From Nostoc sp. 'Peltigera membranacea cyanobiont' 210A (GTDB lineage Bacteria > Cyanobacteriota > Cyanobacteriia > Cyanobacteriales > Nostocaceae), in the NCBI RefSeq assembly GCF_002246015.1, contig NZ_NOLJ01000006.1, forward strand, positions 351,364-415,363: a DNA stretch of 64,000 nucleotides, written 5' to 3'. Below are positions 52,613 through 62,071 of this stretch, piece after piece (positions within the stretch are counted from its first letter, which is position 1; the number at the start of each line of letters is the position of its first letter). The position numbers and the translations under genes were made by a program. A model generated the notes under the pieces. It saw only the letters and a program-made list of their open reading frames with translations. It was not told the DNA's origin and made no database searches.

Positions 52613-52734
52613 ATCAAGCAAGTTAATCCGCTAGCAAAAAAACTTGCCCCAGAAGCATCACACCCCCAAGGCAAGCCAACTCTCTAATTCTTTCTTTACT
52701 TCGCGCCCTTTGCGCCCTTTGCGGTTCGTTTCTC

Positions 52735-54141
52735 TTAAAGTTGCTTAACCTCAGAAACCAACTTCGACACCATATCCTTAGCACTGCCAAAAAGCATTGT
52801 AGTTTTATCCTTGTAGAACAACTCATTATCTACACCGGCAAAACCCGTACTCATCCCGCGCTTAATCACAATCGTCTGCTTCGCCCGATCTACTTCCAAA
52901 ATCGGCATACCATAAATCGGGCTACTTGTATCACTCCGCGCCGCCGGATTTACCACATCATTTGCCCCAATTACTAAAGCCACATCCGCTTGATCGAACT
53001 GGGGATTAATATCATCCATGTCATACAACTGCGTATAAGGCACATTTGCCTCCGCCAGCAACACATTCATGTGGCCCGGCATTCTCCCAGCAACAGGGTG
53101 AATGGCATACTTGACATCAACGCCCATTTTTTCTAACTGATCTGACAATTCCCGGACGCTATGTTGCGCTTGGGCAACTGCCATACCATAACCAGGTACA
53201 ATTACCACAGAACGGGCATAACCCAACATCATCGCCCCTTCTTCGGGATCGATACTGCGGACGGTTTGATCGGTTGCACCACCACTAGCAGCAGCACCAC
53301 CAGAACTAGATCCTGTACCAAAAGCGCTGAACAGCACACTAAATAAGGAGCGGTTCATCGCCTTACACATAATTTCGGTGAGGATTAAGCCAGATGCTCC
53401 CACCAAAGCCCCAGCGATGATTAACATATTGTTCATCACCACGAACCCAGCAGCAGCAGCCGCCACACCTGACAACGAGTTCAACAGCGAGATTACCACT
53501 GGCATATCGCCGCCACCAATGGGGAGGACGAACATCACGCCCAGCAGCAATGAAACGCCAACCACTCCCAAGAATATGGGTAAGCTATCTGGTGTGATGA
53601 TTAAATAGGCACTACCTACTATATAAGCACCCAGAAGCAAAAGGTTAAATGGTTGCTGGAAAGGAAATGTAATCGGGGAACCGCTAATTAAACCTTGCAA
53701 TTTGGCAAAGGCTAAAAAACTACCCGTGAAGGTAATACCACCGATTAACACGTCCAATAGGATGGAAATGTTGACATCTAGGGGTATCGGCTGAGAACTA
53801 TCTAATAACCGCCAGAATTCGGCAACAGCTACTAATGCCGAAGCCGCACCGCCCAAACCGTTGAGTAAACCCACCATTTGGGGCATTTCGGTCATTTGGA
53901 CTTTGTAGGCAACGATCGCACCAATTCCCGATCCAATCGCCAAGCCCAACAATATCATCTCGTAGTTCAACACGTGTTGATCGAGCATTGTCGCCACAAT
54001 TGCCAGTAGCATCCCCACAGCCGCTACAATATTACCGTTTCTCGCTGTAGCAGGCGATCCCAGCTTTTTCAAGCCCAGAATGAATAACGATGCAGCGACT
54101 AAGTACGTCAGCTGAATGCCAGTTGGTAAAAAGTCGCTCAC
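52735..54141 (-). CDS. pntB: proton-translocating NAD(P) transhydrogenase, beta subunit
   Basis: The N-terminal eight or so membrane helices (YLVAASLFILGLKKLG; AIATMLDQ-type; PMVGLLNGLGGAASALVA) are followed by the NADP-binding domain III (VVIVPGYGMAVAQAQH, YAIHPVAGRMPGHMNVLLAE, GANDVVNPAAR). It couples hydride transfer from NADH to NADP+ with proton flow in the membrane, and is the distal gene of the pntAA-pntAB-pntB operon. Its start overlaps the pntAB stop (ATGA). At 468 residues it is of normal length. Confidence 0.95.
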   Translation of the reverse strand: MSDFLPTGIQLTYLVAASLFILGLKKLGSPATARNGNIVAAVGMLLAIVATMLDQHVLNYEMILLGLAIGSGIGAIVAYKVQMTEMPQMVGLLNGLGGAASALVAVAEFWRLLDSSQPIPLDVNISILLDVLIGGITFTGSFLAFAKLQGLISGSPITFPFQQPFNLLLLGAYIVGSAYLIITPDSLPIFLGVVGVSLLLGVMFVLPIGGGDMPVVISLLNSLSGVAAAAAGFVVMNNMLIIAGALVGASGLILTEIMCKAMNRSLFSVLFSAFGTGSSSGGAAASGGATDQTVRSIDPEEGAMMLGYARSVVIVPGYGMAVAQAQHSVRELSDQLEKMGVDVKYAIHPVAGRMPGHMNVLLAEANVPYTQLYDMDDINPQFDQADVALVIGANDVVNPAARSDTSSPIYGMPILEVDRAKQTIVIKRGMSTGFAGVDNELFYKDKTTMLFGSAKDMVSKLVSEVKQL

Positions 54142-54431
54142 GCCTTAATCTCCTTCTTCTTGAACATTTGCAACATTCTGTCTGTGACTAAAAAACCACC
54201 CACAACGTTGATTGTTGCCAATACCACAGCAATCAAACCGAGAATTACTGACACACTCGTATCTCTCGCACCAGCAGCAACTATTGCTCCAAGTACCGCA
54301 ATCCCAGAAATCGCGTTTGAGCCTGACATTAAGGGCGTGTGTAGAGTCGGTGGGATTTTGTTGATAACTTCAAAGCCGATAAAAGATGCCAAAACAAATA
54401 CAAACAAAGCAGCAAGTAATGCCTCTGTCAT
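54138..54431 (-). CDS. pntAB: NAD(P) transhydrogenase alpha-2 (membrane) subunit
   Basis: 97 residues with three membrane helices (ALLAALFVFVLASFIGFEV; GIAVLGAIVAAG; VILGLIAVVLATINVVGGF) including the VPPTLHTPLMSG-like loop (KIPPTLHTPLMSGSNAISG). It is the separate membrane part of the alpha subunit, as is usual in cyanobacteria and actinobacteria. It lies 33 bp behind pntAA and overlaps pntB. Confidence 0.9.
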   Translation of the reverse strand: MTEALLAALFVFVLASFIGFEVINKIPPTLHTPLMSGSNAISGIAVLGAIVAAGARDTSVSVILGLIAVVLATINVVGGFLVTDRMLQMFKKKEIKA

Positions 54432-54463
54432 GAAATCAAAACTCCTTATGTTAATTTGGGCTA

Positions 54464-55630
54464 CTAGCCTGCTCCAACTCCGCTCAAGGCTTGTAGCGCA
54501 TCCCGCACTCGCTGATTGCGAATTTCACCAGCGTGGGTAACGCAAGCTGCATCAACGATGTCGTCGCTAAAGTCCACCTGCAAAGCTTTGTCTTTAATTA
54601 GCAGTTGCATCAACGATGTAACGTTCTTGGCATACAATTGGCTGGCGTGAATTGGCATCGATGATGGGAGATTGATCGGGCCGATAATTGTTACACCGTT
54701 CCAGACAATATCTTTACCGGGTTCTGTACAGGCGCAGTTACCACCCTGATCAGCAGCCAAATCCACAATTACTGAACCTGGTTTCATTTGTGCCACCATT
54801 TCTTCTGTAACTAGCCGTGGTGCTTGTCTCCCAGGTACTTGAGCAGTAGTAATCACTACATCAGAATTCTTAACGTGTTCGGCGACAACTTCTTGGGTAC
54901 GTTGTTTGCTAGCCTCAGAAATTTCCTTGGCGTAACCGCCAGCAGCGACGGTTTCTTCGTCTAATTTGACTTCAACGAATTTTGCCCCTAAGCTTTGCAC
55001 TTCTTCTTTGACGGCGGGACGGATATCAAAGGCTTCTACTACTGCTCCCAAACGTCTGGCGGTAGCGATCGCTTGCAATCCGGCTACACCAGCGCCCATA
55101 ATAAATACTTTCGCTGGAGCGATCGTACCTGCGGCTGTGGTTAACATCGGGAAATATTTCGGTAATGCAGCTGCCGCAATTAATACTGCTTTGTAACCTG
55201 CTAATGAAGCTTGCGAAGACAAAGCATCCATACTTTGCGCCCTGGTAGTACGGGGGATCATTTCCATACTCAAGGCTGTGACTTTCCGATTTGCTAGTTG
55301 CTGGGCTACAACAGGATTTCCCAAAGGATTGAGGAAACTGACTAATACAGCCCCTTCCTTTAACAAATCAACTTCTGAGCGTCCATCTTCTCGTTCTTGC
55401 GGTGGACTGACTTTCAACAGAATATCTGTTTCGCCCCATAATTTGGCAGTATCGCTGATGATTGTGGCTCCTGCTGCTTCATAGTCAGGATCGCTAAAAA
55501 AAGATCGCTCTCCTGCACCTGCTTCTACCCACACTTCCAAACCTTGTTTTACCAATCGGGCAACGGTGTCAGGAATTAATGCCACACGACGTTCACAAAC
55601 TTCAATTTCTTTAGCAACTGCTATTCTCAT
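54464..55630 (-). CDS. pntAA: NAD(P) transhydrogenase alpha-1 (NAD-binding) subunit
   Basis: The ATG at 55630 follows AGGAG and gives MRIAVAKEIEVCERRVALIP, the AlaDH/PNT N-domain start; the longer upstream start adds unrelated residues. NAD-binding GAGVAGLQAIATARRLGA, RRxP-like IPRTTRAQSMDALSSQA and VIVDLAADQGGNCACTEPG are all in place. It is soluble and docks to the PntAB-PntB membrane part, passing hydride from NADH. First gene of the operon. Confidence 0.95.
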   Translation of the reverse strand: MRIAVAKEIEVCERRVALIPDTVARLVKQGLEVWVEAGAGERSFFSDPDYEAAGATIISDTAKLWGETDILLKVSPPQEREDGRSEVDLLKEGAVLVSFLNPLGNPVVAQQLANRKVTALSMEMIPRTTRAQSMDALSSQASLAGYKAVLIAAAALPKYFPMLTTAAGTIAPAKVFIMGAGVAGLQAIATARRLGAVVEAFDIRPAVKEEVQSLGAKFVEVKLDEETVAAGGYAKEISEASKQRTQEVVAEHVKNSDVVITTAQVPGRQAPRLVTEEMVAQMKPGSVIVDLAADQGGNCACTEPGKDIVWNGVTIIGPINLPSSMPIHASQLYAKNVTSLMQLLIKDKALQVDFSDDIVDAACVTHAGEIRNQRVRDALQALSGVGAG

Positions 55631-56396
55631 GAAATCTCCTGAAGATAAATACTTAATCTCTGCCAAGTAAGCGATTGTCTAGATGAGGCGTGTCCCGCAC
55701 TCATAGTACTTAGACAGGAACATCACCCATGAATTTTACTTGTAGATTGAACCTTGAATCTTTCCTCTCCCACTCTTAGCTCTCCAGGCAAAGCCTCACT
55801 TTGCCCCTCGCAGATGTCATATTTTCAGATAGTTGCAAACAGGGTTACGTATTGCACATCCTAAATTGATTCCCAAATTTTGCATCTTTATCTTTAGCTT
55901 GTTTTCGGGATTGAAAAATTTTGGTATTCCTTTCTTATAGAGTAATATTGACCGAATTTTGAAAGCTTGATAATTTCCCAATCAAATTTTAATGATTACG
56001 ACTTCGATTCCAATCCAACTTATTTTAATCAATTTAGCCCAACTTAACTGGCGATCGCTGATGACATGGATCAATTTTTATAACAAAATTCTCAAATTTA
56101 GATACACTTATACATATTTGGAAACACAATCCAACCCCCAACTGTGTTTATATCTAGTTCAAATTTGACCAACTTAGTAATCAAATCAGGGCTATGTAAG
56201 GGTAATGAAGTAAATTCAATATCCGTTTTTTTAACACTAAGTAATTTTACTGTTGCCTAAAATTCAGATATAATGGCACTTTTTTTGGAAATTAAACGTC
56301 CATTGTCAGGAAGCCAGTAGTAAAGTTTAGTAAAGAATACTAACACACAGTCATTTTTAGATAACAGATTTATATTTTGGTAGAGGAAGCCCAATT
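55631..56396. other. spacer without genes between pntAA and the DUF2808 gene
   Basis: About 765 bp, AT-rich, divergent promoters for pntAA and the DUF2808 gene. One HIP1 site is near 56053. No gene, tRNA or strong hairpin was found; the last 100 bp contain the likely promoter (TATAATGG at 56269) of the DUF2808 gene. Confidence 0.45.
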
Positions 56397-56909
56397 ATGC
56401 GACGTTTACTTTCTGCTTTAGCCGTGACTAGCTTTTTGGTTACTGGATTACCAGCCTTGAGTTGGGCGCAAAGCTTACCTGGATTTACGCTGTTTAGCGG
56501 CGTCAAACAAGAAAATCAGCTACCCTTCCGCTTAGATTTTGGTGGACAAGCTAATGGTTGGGATCGATACATATTAAGGATTCCAGCCAAAAGAATGAAA
56601 TTGGCAGTTGGTCAATTTGCCATTAACTACCCTGATTATTACAAAGGAACTTTTGACCAGAAAAAAATTGAAGTTCGAGTCAAAGGCAAAGCAGTGCCGC
56701 TTTCTGAGGTGAAGTGGGACAAAGAAGGTAAACTGATTAATATTTTTCCTCAAGAGCCAGTACCAGCAGGTAGCGCAGTCGAGGTAGTGTTATCTAACGT
56801 GAAAAACCCATCCTTCGGCGGAGTTTACTATTTTAACTGTCAAGTACTCTCCCCTGGCGATGTGCCACTACTGCGCTACATGGGAACATGGATTTTGAGC
56901 ATTAATTAA
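56397..56909 (+). CDS. secreted DUF2808 protein
   Basis: A signal peptide (LLSALAVTSFLVTGLPALSW, cut after AQS) is followed by a beta-sandwich domain: FRLDFGGQANGWDRYILRIP, LAVGQFAINYPDYYKGTFD, IEVRVKGKAVPL and VEVVLSNVKNPSFGG, as in DUF2808 of cyanobacteria. It is extracytoplasmic and its function is unknown. It stands upstream of the rpmH cluster and is probably separately transcribed. Confidence 0.85.
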   Translation: MRRLLSALAVTSFLVTGLPALSWAQSLPGFTLFSGVKQENQLPFRLDFGGQANGWDRYILRIPAKRMKLAVGQFAINYPDYYKGTFDQKKIEVRVKGKAVPLSEVKWDKEGKLINIFPQEPVPAGSAVEVVLSNVKNPSFGGVYYFNCQVLSPGDVPLLRYMGTWILSIN

Positions 56910-57022
56910 GAATCGGGAGTAGGGAGTGGGGATATAACCAATCGGCGATTCCCAATTCCCTAACAAAGTGATACAATTAGAGATTGTGAGTTTTTATAAA
57001 AATCACCTAAGAGGAGAACAGT

Positions 57023-57157
57023 ATGAAAAGAACACTGGGCGGCACTAGCCGTAAGAGAAAAAGAACCTCTGGTTTTCGCGCCAGGATGCGGACGCCAGAC
57101 GGTAGAAACGTGATTAGCGCCAGAAGAAGAAAGGGACGTCACCGTCTAGCCGTTTAG
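57023..57157 (+). CDS. rpmH: 50S ribosomal protein bL34
   Basis: The frame reads MKRTLGGTSRKRKRTSGFRA through RTPDGRNVISARRRKGRHRL, 44 residues, the complete bL34 sequence. GAGGAG at 57011-57016 is the ribosome site. It heads the conserved rpmH-rnpA-yidC cluster. It is shorter than the ORF cutoff of many predictors. Confidence 0.95.
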   Translation: MKRTLGGTSRKRKRTSGFRARMRTPDGRNVISARRRKGRHRLAV

Positions 57158-57183
57158 GGCATATTTAAGCTAAAAGAGCATCT

Positions 57184-57606
57184 GTGGCTTTGCCCAAAAC
57201 AAATCGGCTAAAATCCCGAAAGGATTTCCAGGCAGTTTTCCGAGAAGGAATTCGGCGTCATGGCTCTTATTTAACATTGAGAGCCTTAAAGCCCTTATGT
57301 TCAAAAAAACCTTCTTTGGACACTGCCACTCAGACTACACAAGCAACTGACTTAAAGCTCCTTGCTAGCACGCGGATTGGCATTTCGATTAGCACAAAAG
57401 TCAGCAAAAGGGCAGTGGTTCGCAACCGAATTAAACGGCAAATTACTGCTGCTTTATATAACCTGCTGCCAAAATTATCACCAGGATGGCGGCTAGTCTT
57501 CATTGTCAAACCTACAGCAGCAGAATCTAAGTGCGTAAGCCCACAATTTCTGCAAGAATTAGAGCAGTTGTTGGCACAAGCTGAGGTGTTCGATGGGAAT
57601 TCGTGA
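57184..57606 (+). CDS. rnpA: ribonuclease P protein component
   Basis: A GTG start gives LPKTNRLKSRKDFQAVFREG, then the basic motif KRAVVRNRIKRQI that contacts the RNA subunit. 140 residues. It works with RNase P RNA to mature tRNA 5' ends. It begins 26 bp after rpmH and its end overlaps the following gene by 14 bp, so the operon order is firm. Confidence 0.92.
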   Translation: MALPKTNRLKSRKDFQAVFREGIRRHGSYLTLRALKPLCSKKPSLDTATQTTQATDLKLLASTRIGISISTKVSKRAVVRNRIKRQITAALYNLLPKLSPGWRLVFIVKPTAAESKCVSPQFLQELEQLLAQAEVFDGNS

Positions 57607-57985
57607 AGATGTTTATTATGAAGGTGGCCCCCATATTGGGGATTTAATTGTCAACCTGCTGATTGGGCTAACCATTGTCGGGCTACCATTAGCAGTCGGA
57701 GCAATTGTCAGGGCATTGTGGCTGCGTTTCCGCATCACCGATCGTCGAATTACTGTGATTGGAGGTTGGCAGGGACGCGATCGCAGTGACGTAATTTACT
57801 CAGAAATTGTCAAAATCGTCAAAGTTCCCCGTGGCATTGGCTTTTGGGGAGATATGGCGATCACCCTAAAAAACGGCAGTCGTCTTGAATTGCGTGCAAT
57901 TCCCAATTTTCGGGAAGTCTATGACTACATCAACGAAAGAATTGCCGCCAAAAATCCCGAATATATCGCCACTGCCAACAAGTGA
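57593..57985 (+). CDS. PH-like (bacterial PH domain) membrane protein
   Basis: A membrane segment (LIVNLLIGLTIVGLPLAVGA) precedes a beta-rich bPH domain (RFRITDRRITVIGGW, DVIYSEIVKIVKVPR, AITLKNGSRLELRAIP). This gene is regularly placed between rnpA and yidC in cyanobacteria (recollection). Its ATG lies inside the end of rnpA. Role unknown; membrane-linked partner of the operon is inferred. Confidence 0.8.
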   Translation: MGIREDVYYEGGPHIGDLIVNLLIGLTIVGLPLAVGAIVRALWLRFRITDRRITVIGGWQGRDRSDVIYSEIVKIVKVPRGIGFWGDMAITLKNGSRLELRAIPNFREVYDYINERIAAKNPEYIATANK

Positions 57986-58172
57986 TGATAGTAGGGGCAG
58001 ATTAGGGAGATGGAAGAATCAATGCCCAATCCCCATTACCCCTTATCCCCAGAAGGGCCCCACCTTCCCCAATTTAAATGTGCGGCTATCCGTAGCGAAA
58101 GATAGTCGCCGACAAATCATGATTTAGATAAATTAGATTCAGTTTACAGTACCTCAGGTTGAATTCAGAATA

Positions 58173-59324
58173 ATGGATTTTGGTATCGGCTTTCTCTCGA
58201 ACAACGTGATGCTGCCAATCATAGATTTCTTCTATGGTATTGTGCCTAGCTACGGATTAGCGATCGTTGCTTTGACCCTGATAGTCCGCTTCGCGCTCTA
58301 TCCCCTGAGTGCTGGCTCAATTCGCAATATGCGGAAAATGCGAATTGTACAACCTCTGATGCAGAAGCGGATGGCAGAAATCAAAGAGCGCTATAAGGAT
58401 GAACCGCAAAAGCAGCAAGAGGAAATGGTCAATGTCCAAAAAGAATTTGGCAACCCCTTGGCCGGCTGTTTTCCGTTATTAGTGCAAATGCCAGTTTTGT
58501 TAGCGCTGTTTGCCACTTTGCGAGGTTCGCCTTTTGCCGGTGCAAACTACAGCGTTAACCTGCAAATTCTTCCCGCAGAACAAATCGAACAAATTCAACC
58601 GCAAGCCTTTGCCACTGCTCCGCAAAATATTTATGTTGCAGATGGGGAACACGTTAAAGTAGCTGCCATTATTCCCAGCGGAAATAAATTAGCGGTGGGA
58701 GAACAAACCAAGATACAGTATCAAACTGTTGACGGTAAGCCATTTCAGGTACTCTTAGCAGAACACCCAGAAAACAAGCTGATTCCTGATTGGAAAATTA
58801 CCAAGGGTGAAGATAGGATAAAAATTGATGCTGAGGGCAATGTAGAAGCCTTGCAACCAGGAGATGTCACCATTCAAGGAACAATTCCTGGACTAGCAGC
58901 AGAAAAAGGCTTTCTATTCATTGATGCTTTAGGCAGGGTTGGCGCACAAGATGCAGATGGCACAATCCACTGGGATATCGTCGCCATGATCGTCTTCTTT
59001 GGAATCAGCCTTTATGTTAGCCAAATGCTTTCCGGGCAAAATTCCAGCGGTGGCAATCCACAGCAGGATACAGTTAACAAAATCACCCCCGTCATCTTTT
59101 CTGGGATGTTCTTGTTCTTCCCCCTACCAGCTGGAGTGCTGATGTATATGGTGATTGGTAATATTTTCCAAACCGCCCAAACTTATCTTCTCTCCCGCGA
59201 ACCTCTACCAGAAGAACTGCAAAAAATCGTAGAAACCCAGGAGAAAGAAGCAGCAGTTACAGAGCAAAAAGCATTACCGTTTGAACCAAAAAGTCCTAAG
59301 AAAAAGGCAACAGGGGGATCATGA
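58173..59324 (+). CDS. yidC: membrane protein insertase YidC/Oxa1/Alb3 with inserted beta domain
   Basis: The insertase core is MLPIIDFFYGIVPSYGLAIV, LIVRFALYPLS, the positively charged MRKMRIVQPLMQKRMAEIK hairpin and two C-terminal helices (MIVFFGISLYVSQML; VIFSGMFLFFPLPAGVLMYM). Between helices 2 and 3, residues about 165-265, a Big-like beta domain is inserted (IIPSGNKLAVGEQTKIQY; RIKIDAEGNVEALQPGDVTI). It integrates proteins into plasma and thylakoid membranes. Its end overlaps the khpB start by 4 bases. Confidence 0.9.
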   Translation: MDFGIGFLSNNVMLPIIDFFYGIVPSYGLAIVALTLIVRFALYPLSAGSIRNMRKMRIVQPLMQKRMAEIKERYKDEPQKQQEEMVNVQKEFGNPLAGCFPLLVQMPVLLALFATLRGSPFAGANYSVNLQILPAEQIEQIQPQAFATAPQNIYVADGEHVKVAAIIPSGNKLAVGEQTKIQYQTVDGKPFQVLLAEHPENKLIPDWKITKGEDRIKIDAEGNVEALQPGDVTIQGTIPGLAAEKGFLFIDALGRVGAQDADGTIHWDIVAMIVFFGISLYVSQMLSGQNSSGGNPQQDTVNKITPVIFSGMFLFFPLPAGVLMYMVIGNIFQTAQTYLLSREPLPEELQKIVETQEKEAAVTEQKALPFEPKSPKKKATGGS

Positions 59325-59848
59325 GCGACATTCCGATGCAGCGAGGTCAGCAGTGGTTAAAAACCCTGCTGGAACTCACTGGAATACCTGCTGAGATTCA
59401 GGGTCATTTAGAAACTGCCCAATCTCAAGACGGCGATTCTCCAGAACCAGATAACTACTGGTTGACTATTGACCAAACCAATTTGACATCAGAACAAATT
59501 CAGGTGTTAATTGGTGCTGATGGTTCTGTGTTAGATGCGATTCAGTATCTAGCAAATTCGGTTCTAAACCTTAGCCAACCCACAGAAGAACAAGCCTCTT
59601 ACACCATTGAGTTAAATGGCTACCGGGTCAAAAGAGAAGCCGAAATTCGTGCATTAGCAGAAGCAGCAGCCGATGAAGTGCGCTTTTCTGGTAGAGAAGT
59701 AGAAATCAAATCTCTTAGTTCTGCTGAACGGCGTCAAGTTCATACCTTCTTGAAAGAATTTGGAGATTTAGAAACCTTCAGTCGCGGTAAAGAACCACAT
59801 CGTCATCTGGTTGTCTGTCCAGCCTCGTTGGAAGGAGTTGGGAGTTAG
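59321..59848 (+). CDS. khpB: KhpB/EloR (Jag-like) RNA-binding protein, KH + R3H
   Basis: The KH domain is at residues about 60-100 (LIGADGSVLDAIQYLANSVL) and R3H at 115-165 (RVKREAEIRALAEAAADEV; LSSAERRQVHTFLKEF). There is no obvious Jag-N domain, which is normal for the cyanobacterial form. It probably binds RNA and is tied to cell-division and envelope control, as in other bacteria. Coupled to yidC. Confidence 0.88.
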   Translation: MSDIPMQRGQQWLKTLLELTGIPAEIQGHLETAQSQDGDSPEPDNYWLTIDQTNLTSEQIQVLIGADGSVLDAIQYLANSVLNLSQPTEEQASYTIELNGYRVKREAEIRALAEAAADEVRFSGREVEIKSLSSAERRQVHTFLKEFGDLETFSRGKEPHRHLVVCPASLEGVGS

Positions 59849-59859
59849 GAGTCGTTCAA

Positions 59860-59935
59860 TTTTGGATTTTAGATTTTAGATTTTAGATTTTTTATTCAAT
59901 CCAAAATCCAAAATTCAAAATCTAAAATTGTTAGA
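59860..59935. repeat. AT-rich inverted repeat
   Basis: TTTTGGATTTTAGATTTTAG runs face CAAAATCCAAAATTC and CAAAATCTAAAATTG. The fold is a long imperfect hairpin between khpB and the DUF177 gene, of the type common in Nostoc spacers. Confidence 0.5.
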
Positions 59936-60073
59936 GTTAGGAGTTAATTGAAAACTCATAACCATATATAATTTCAAAATTTCTCTTGTTCTTAAGGGAT
60001 AAAATAAAGATTCAGTATCAGTATAATTGCTGGTAATCGAGATAAATTTTAGTGAGGATGTCTCACGAATCCT

Positions 60074-60592
60074 ATGGACGCAATTTATATTCCGCAGCTA
60101 ACTCAAGCCCCGGAGCGGACAGAGGAAGTTCAGGTTAATGAATTTCTGCCTGGTCTGGAAACTTTGACACCAGTTCGCGGGCACGTGCGCGTGCAGCATC
60201 ATGGTAATTACTTGCAAGTATCTAGTCAGGCAGAAACAATTATTACTTGTACCTGCAACCGCTGCTTGCAGCAATACAATCGACGTTTAGGGCTTGATAC
60301 GAAAGAAATCATCTGGTTAGACGAAACGGCAAATCAGGCAAATGACTTGCCCTTAGAAAGGGAAGTGGTTATGGAAGAGTTACTGGAAAGCTTACCGCCT
60401 GATGGTTATTTTTATCCCAACGAATGGCTGTATGAGCAGATGTGGTTGGCAGTACCACAACGGCAACTGTGCAGTAGGAATTGTCCAGGTATTCCTGTAA
60501 GTAGTACTGTTGATAGTTCTGATAGTCCTGAAACTCCAGTTGATAACCGTTGGGCTTCTCTGGAAGCACTCAAAAAGCAACTTCCGGGCTAA
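60074..60592 (+). CDS. DUF177 (YceD-like) protein
   Basis: An ATG at 60074 opens a beta-rich domain (LTPVRGHVRVQHHGNYLQVS, AETIITCTCNRCLQQY) with the CXCNRC motif at residues about 57-62 that may bind zinc, and RNCPG near the end. The family accompanies ribosomal protein bL32 in many bacteria and may help 23S rRNA or ribosome maturation. It follows the khpB cluster in the same orientation. Confidence 0.88.
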   Translation: MDAIYIPQLTQAPERTEEVQVNEFLPGLETLTPVRGHVRVQHHGNYLQVSSQAETIITCTCNRCLQQYNRRLGLDTKEIIWLDETANQANDLPLEREVVMEELLESLPPDGYFYPNEWLYEQMWLAVPQRQLCSRNCPGIPVSSTVDSSDSPETPVDNRWASLEALKKQLPG

Positions 60593-60831
60593 TAGCTTAT
60601 TAGTGATGGCTCAAATTCTGTGATTTCCCGCCCGTGCGTAGTTTACCGTCGTAGGCATCGCTTTTGAGAATATTAACTCGACAGAGATAGCATGGGTGGT
60701 AAATATATGAGGCTTGTAAATTGTATCTCGGCTCGACATTACACAAATATTCTGTGATGTAGATGACTTCTGTAAGCAGTGTGAAAACTTATGGCAACAA
60801 ATACCACTTTTACAAGGCATCACCGGAAAAA

Positions 60832-61260
60832 TTAGGGTGACTGACCATCAATAACATTTAGAAAATCTTCAGCCGTGATAATCGGGCAAGAAAAATTATC
60901 TTTTAGACTGAGTAAATCGCGATCGCCCGTCACCAGATAATCAGCCTCACTGACCACAGCCAAAAGTAAAAAAGGCACATCAAACGGATCACGACATTCA
61001 GGAATTACAGGCAAGCGGCCGGGCATCGCTACAGCTTCACAAAAGAGTATGTAATCCGATAGTAAATCTTCTTGCTCAGTTGGCGTGAGCTTAAACTTTG
61101 GATAAGCCAGCACTCGGATTAACTCAGTTGTTGTCGCTTTAGAAACCACGGGAGTGAAGAGAGCGTCCTGCCATGCCAAACGAAGCCTAGATACTCTGCC
61201 CCCAAATATCAGCGCCGAGATGATGATACTAGTATCAATGACCACCCGTGGACAAACCAT
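60832..61260 (-). CDS. PIN-domain toxin of a type II toxin-antitoxin pair
   Basis: The ATG at 61260 overlaps the TAA of the antitoxin (TAATG). The PIN acidic residues are Asp in VVIDTSIIISALIF, Glu in ATTTELIRVLAYP, Asp in CRDPFDVPFLLLA and the final LVTGDRDLLS. 142 residues. It is an RNase toxin held by its upstream AbrB-like partner; the target RNA is unknown. Confidence 0.85.
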   Translation of the reverse strand: MVCPRVVIDTSIIISALIFGGRVSRLRLAWQDALFTPVVSKATTTELIRVLAYPKFKLTPTEQEDLLSDYILFCEAVAMPGRLPVIPECRDPFDVPFLLLAVVSEADYLVTGDRDLLSLKDNFSCPIITAEDFLNVIDGQSP

Positions 61261-61481
61261 TACGATTGACGCGCCCAAGCCACTGCATCAGCCACATCCT
61301 GCTCACTCAGTCCTAAATCCGCCAGCTTAGATCGAACTGCATCAGCCCGCTGAATTTTTACAGGAGTCAGAATAATTTGCCCCCCCTCCACCTTTACCTC
61401 AAAATACTCAGCCTCACCGATTTCACGAGTAATACTTTTAGGCAGCGTTAGTTGATTTTTAGAAGTTAACTTGGCGAGCAT
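61260..61481 (-). CDS. AbrB/MazE-type antitoxin
   Basis: The ATG at 61481 with AGGAGG just upstream gives MLAKLTSKNQLTLPKSITRE, the swapped-hairpin AbrB DNA-binding start, followed by YFEVKVEGGQIILTPVKI. The C-terminal helix (ADAVAWARQS) should wrap the PIN toxin. The longer frame to 61565 is not needed. It also represses the operon by analogy. Confidence 0.85.
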   Translation of the reverse strand: MLAKLTSKNQLTLPKSITREIGEAEYFEVKVEGGQIILTPVKIQRADAVRSKLADLGLSEQDVADAVAWARQS

Positions 61482-61554
61482 GACTTGCCTCCTAGCCTTT
61501 GCTATCAAATGTAAGGATTCCTTACTTGAGTATATACATCCTACCTTATTAAAT

Positions 61555-61665
61555 CTAAAACCCAATCACAGAAACAGCTTTTCGTTTCTGCTCTGGCGTG
61601 ACCTCCAGATAACGCTGCAACGTCCCCAAGTCGCTGTGACCAGAGATTATCCTGAAAAATGTGAA
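61555..61665 (-). pseudogene. remnant of a tyrosine recombinase (C-terminal end)
   Basis: Read on the minus strand, IISGHSDLGTLQRYLEVTPE and then QKRKAVSVIGF plus a stop match the last 30 residues of phage-type tyrosine recombinases: GHS box and the nucleophile Tyr. Upstream sequence lacks the remainder of the gene. It marks an old integration event between the toxin-antitoxin pair and the ParA gene. Confidence 0.65.
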
Positions 61666-62071
61666 CTACTAACGCAAAGTATTGTAACTCCGTTGGCGAC
61701 GCGATGGCGATCACACTTCATCAATTCCAACTTATCAATTGCGATCGCTACAACCCGCATGATAGCGTTGGCTGATTAAACCTGCTTATGCTTGCAGCGC
61801 GTTGACCACTTGCAGGTATAATTTGCCCAATTAATGCAGGTGGCTCCTTACTCGTTACCAAGAGGTAAAAGGGTTATCGGAGTCAAGTTAGGTGGTGCTG
61901 TAATAATTTTGTTAGTTTTTCTCTCATAGTGGGCATACTGCAAGTATCAAGTAAGTAGTGCCGTAGGCGAAATCAACTATTGGGGTGCGATGTGCCTGTT
62001 AACAAAATAGTTCGATGGATTTGGCAATGATGTTGTTAAAAGAAATAGAAAATTCAAATAAGGAAAAGTAG
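61666..62071. other. spacer without genes ahead of parA-like gene
   Basis: About 400 bp with no supported gene. There are GCGATCG words near 61740 and a short dispersed repeat. The last 60 bp are AT-rich (TGTTAAAAGAAATAGAAAAT) and hold the likely promoter and ribosome site (AAGGAAAAG at 62060-62068) of the ParA-type gene. Confidence 0.4.
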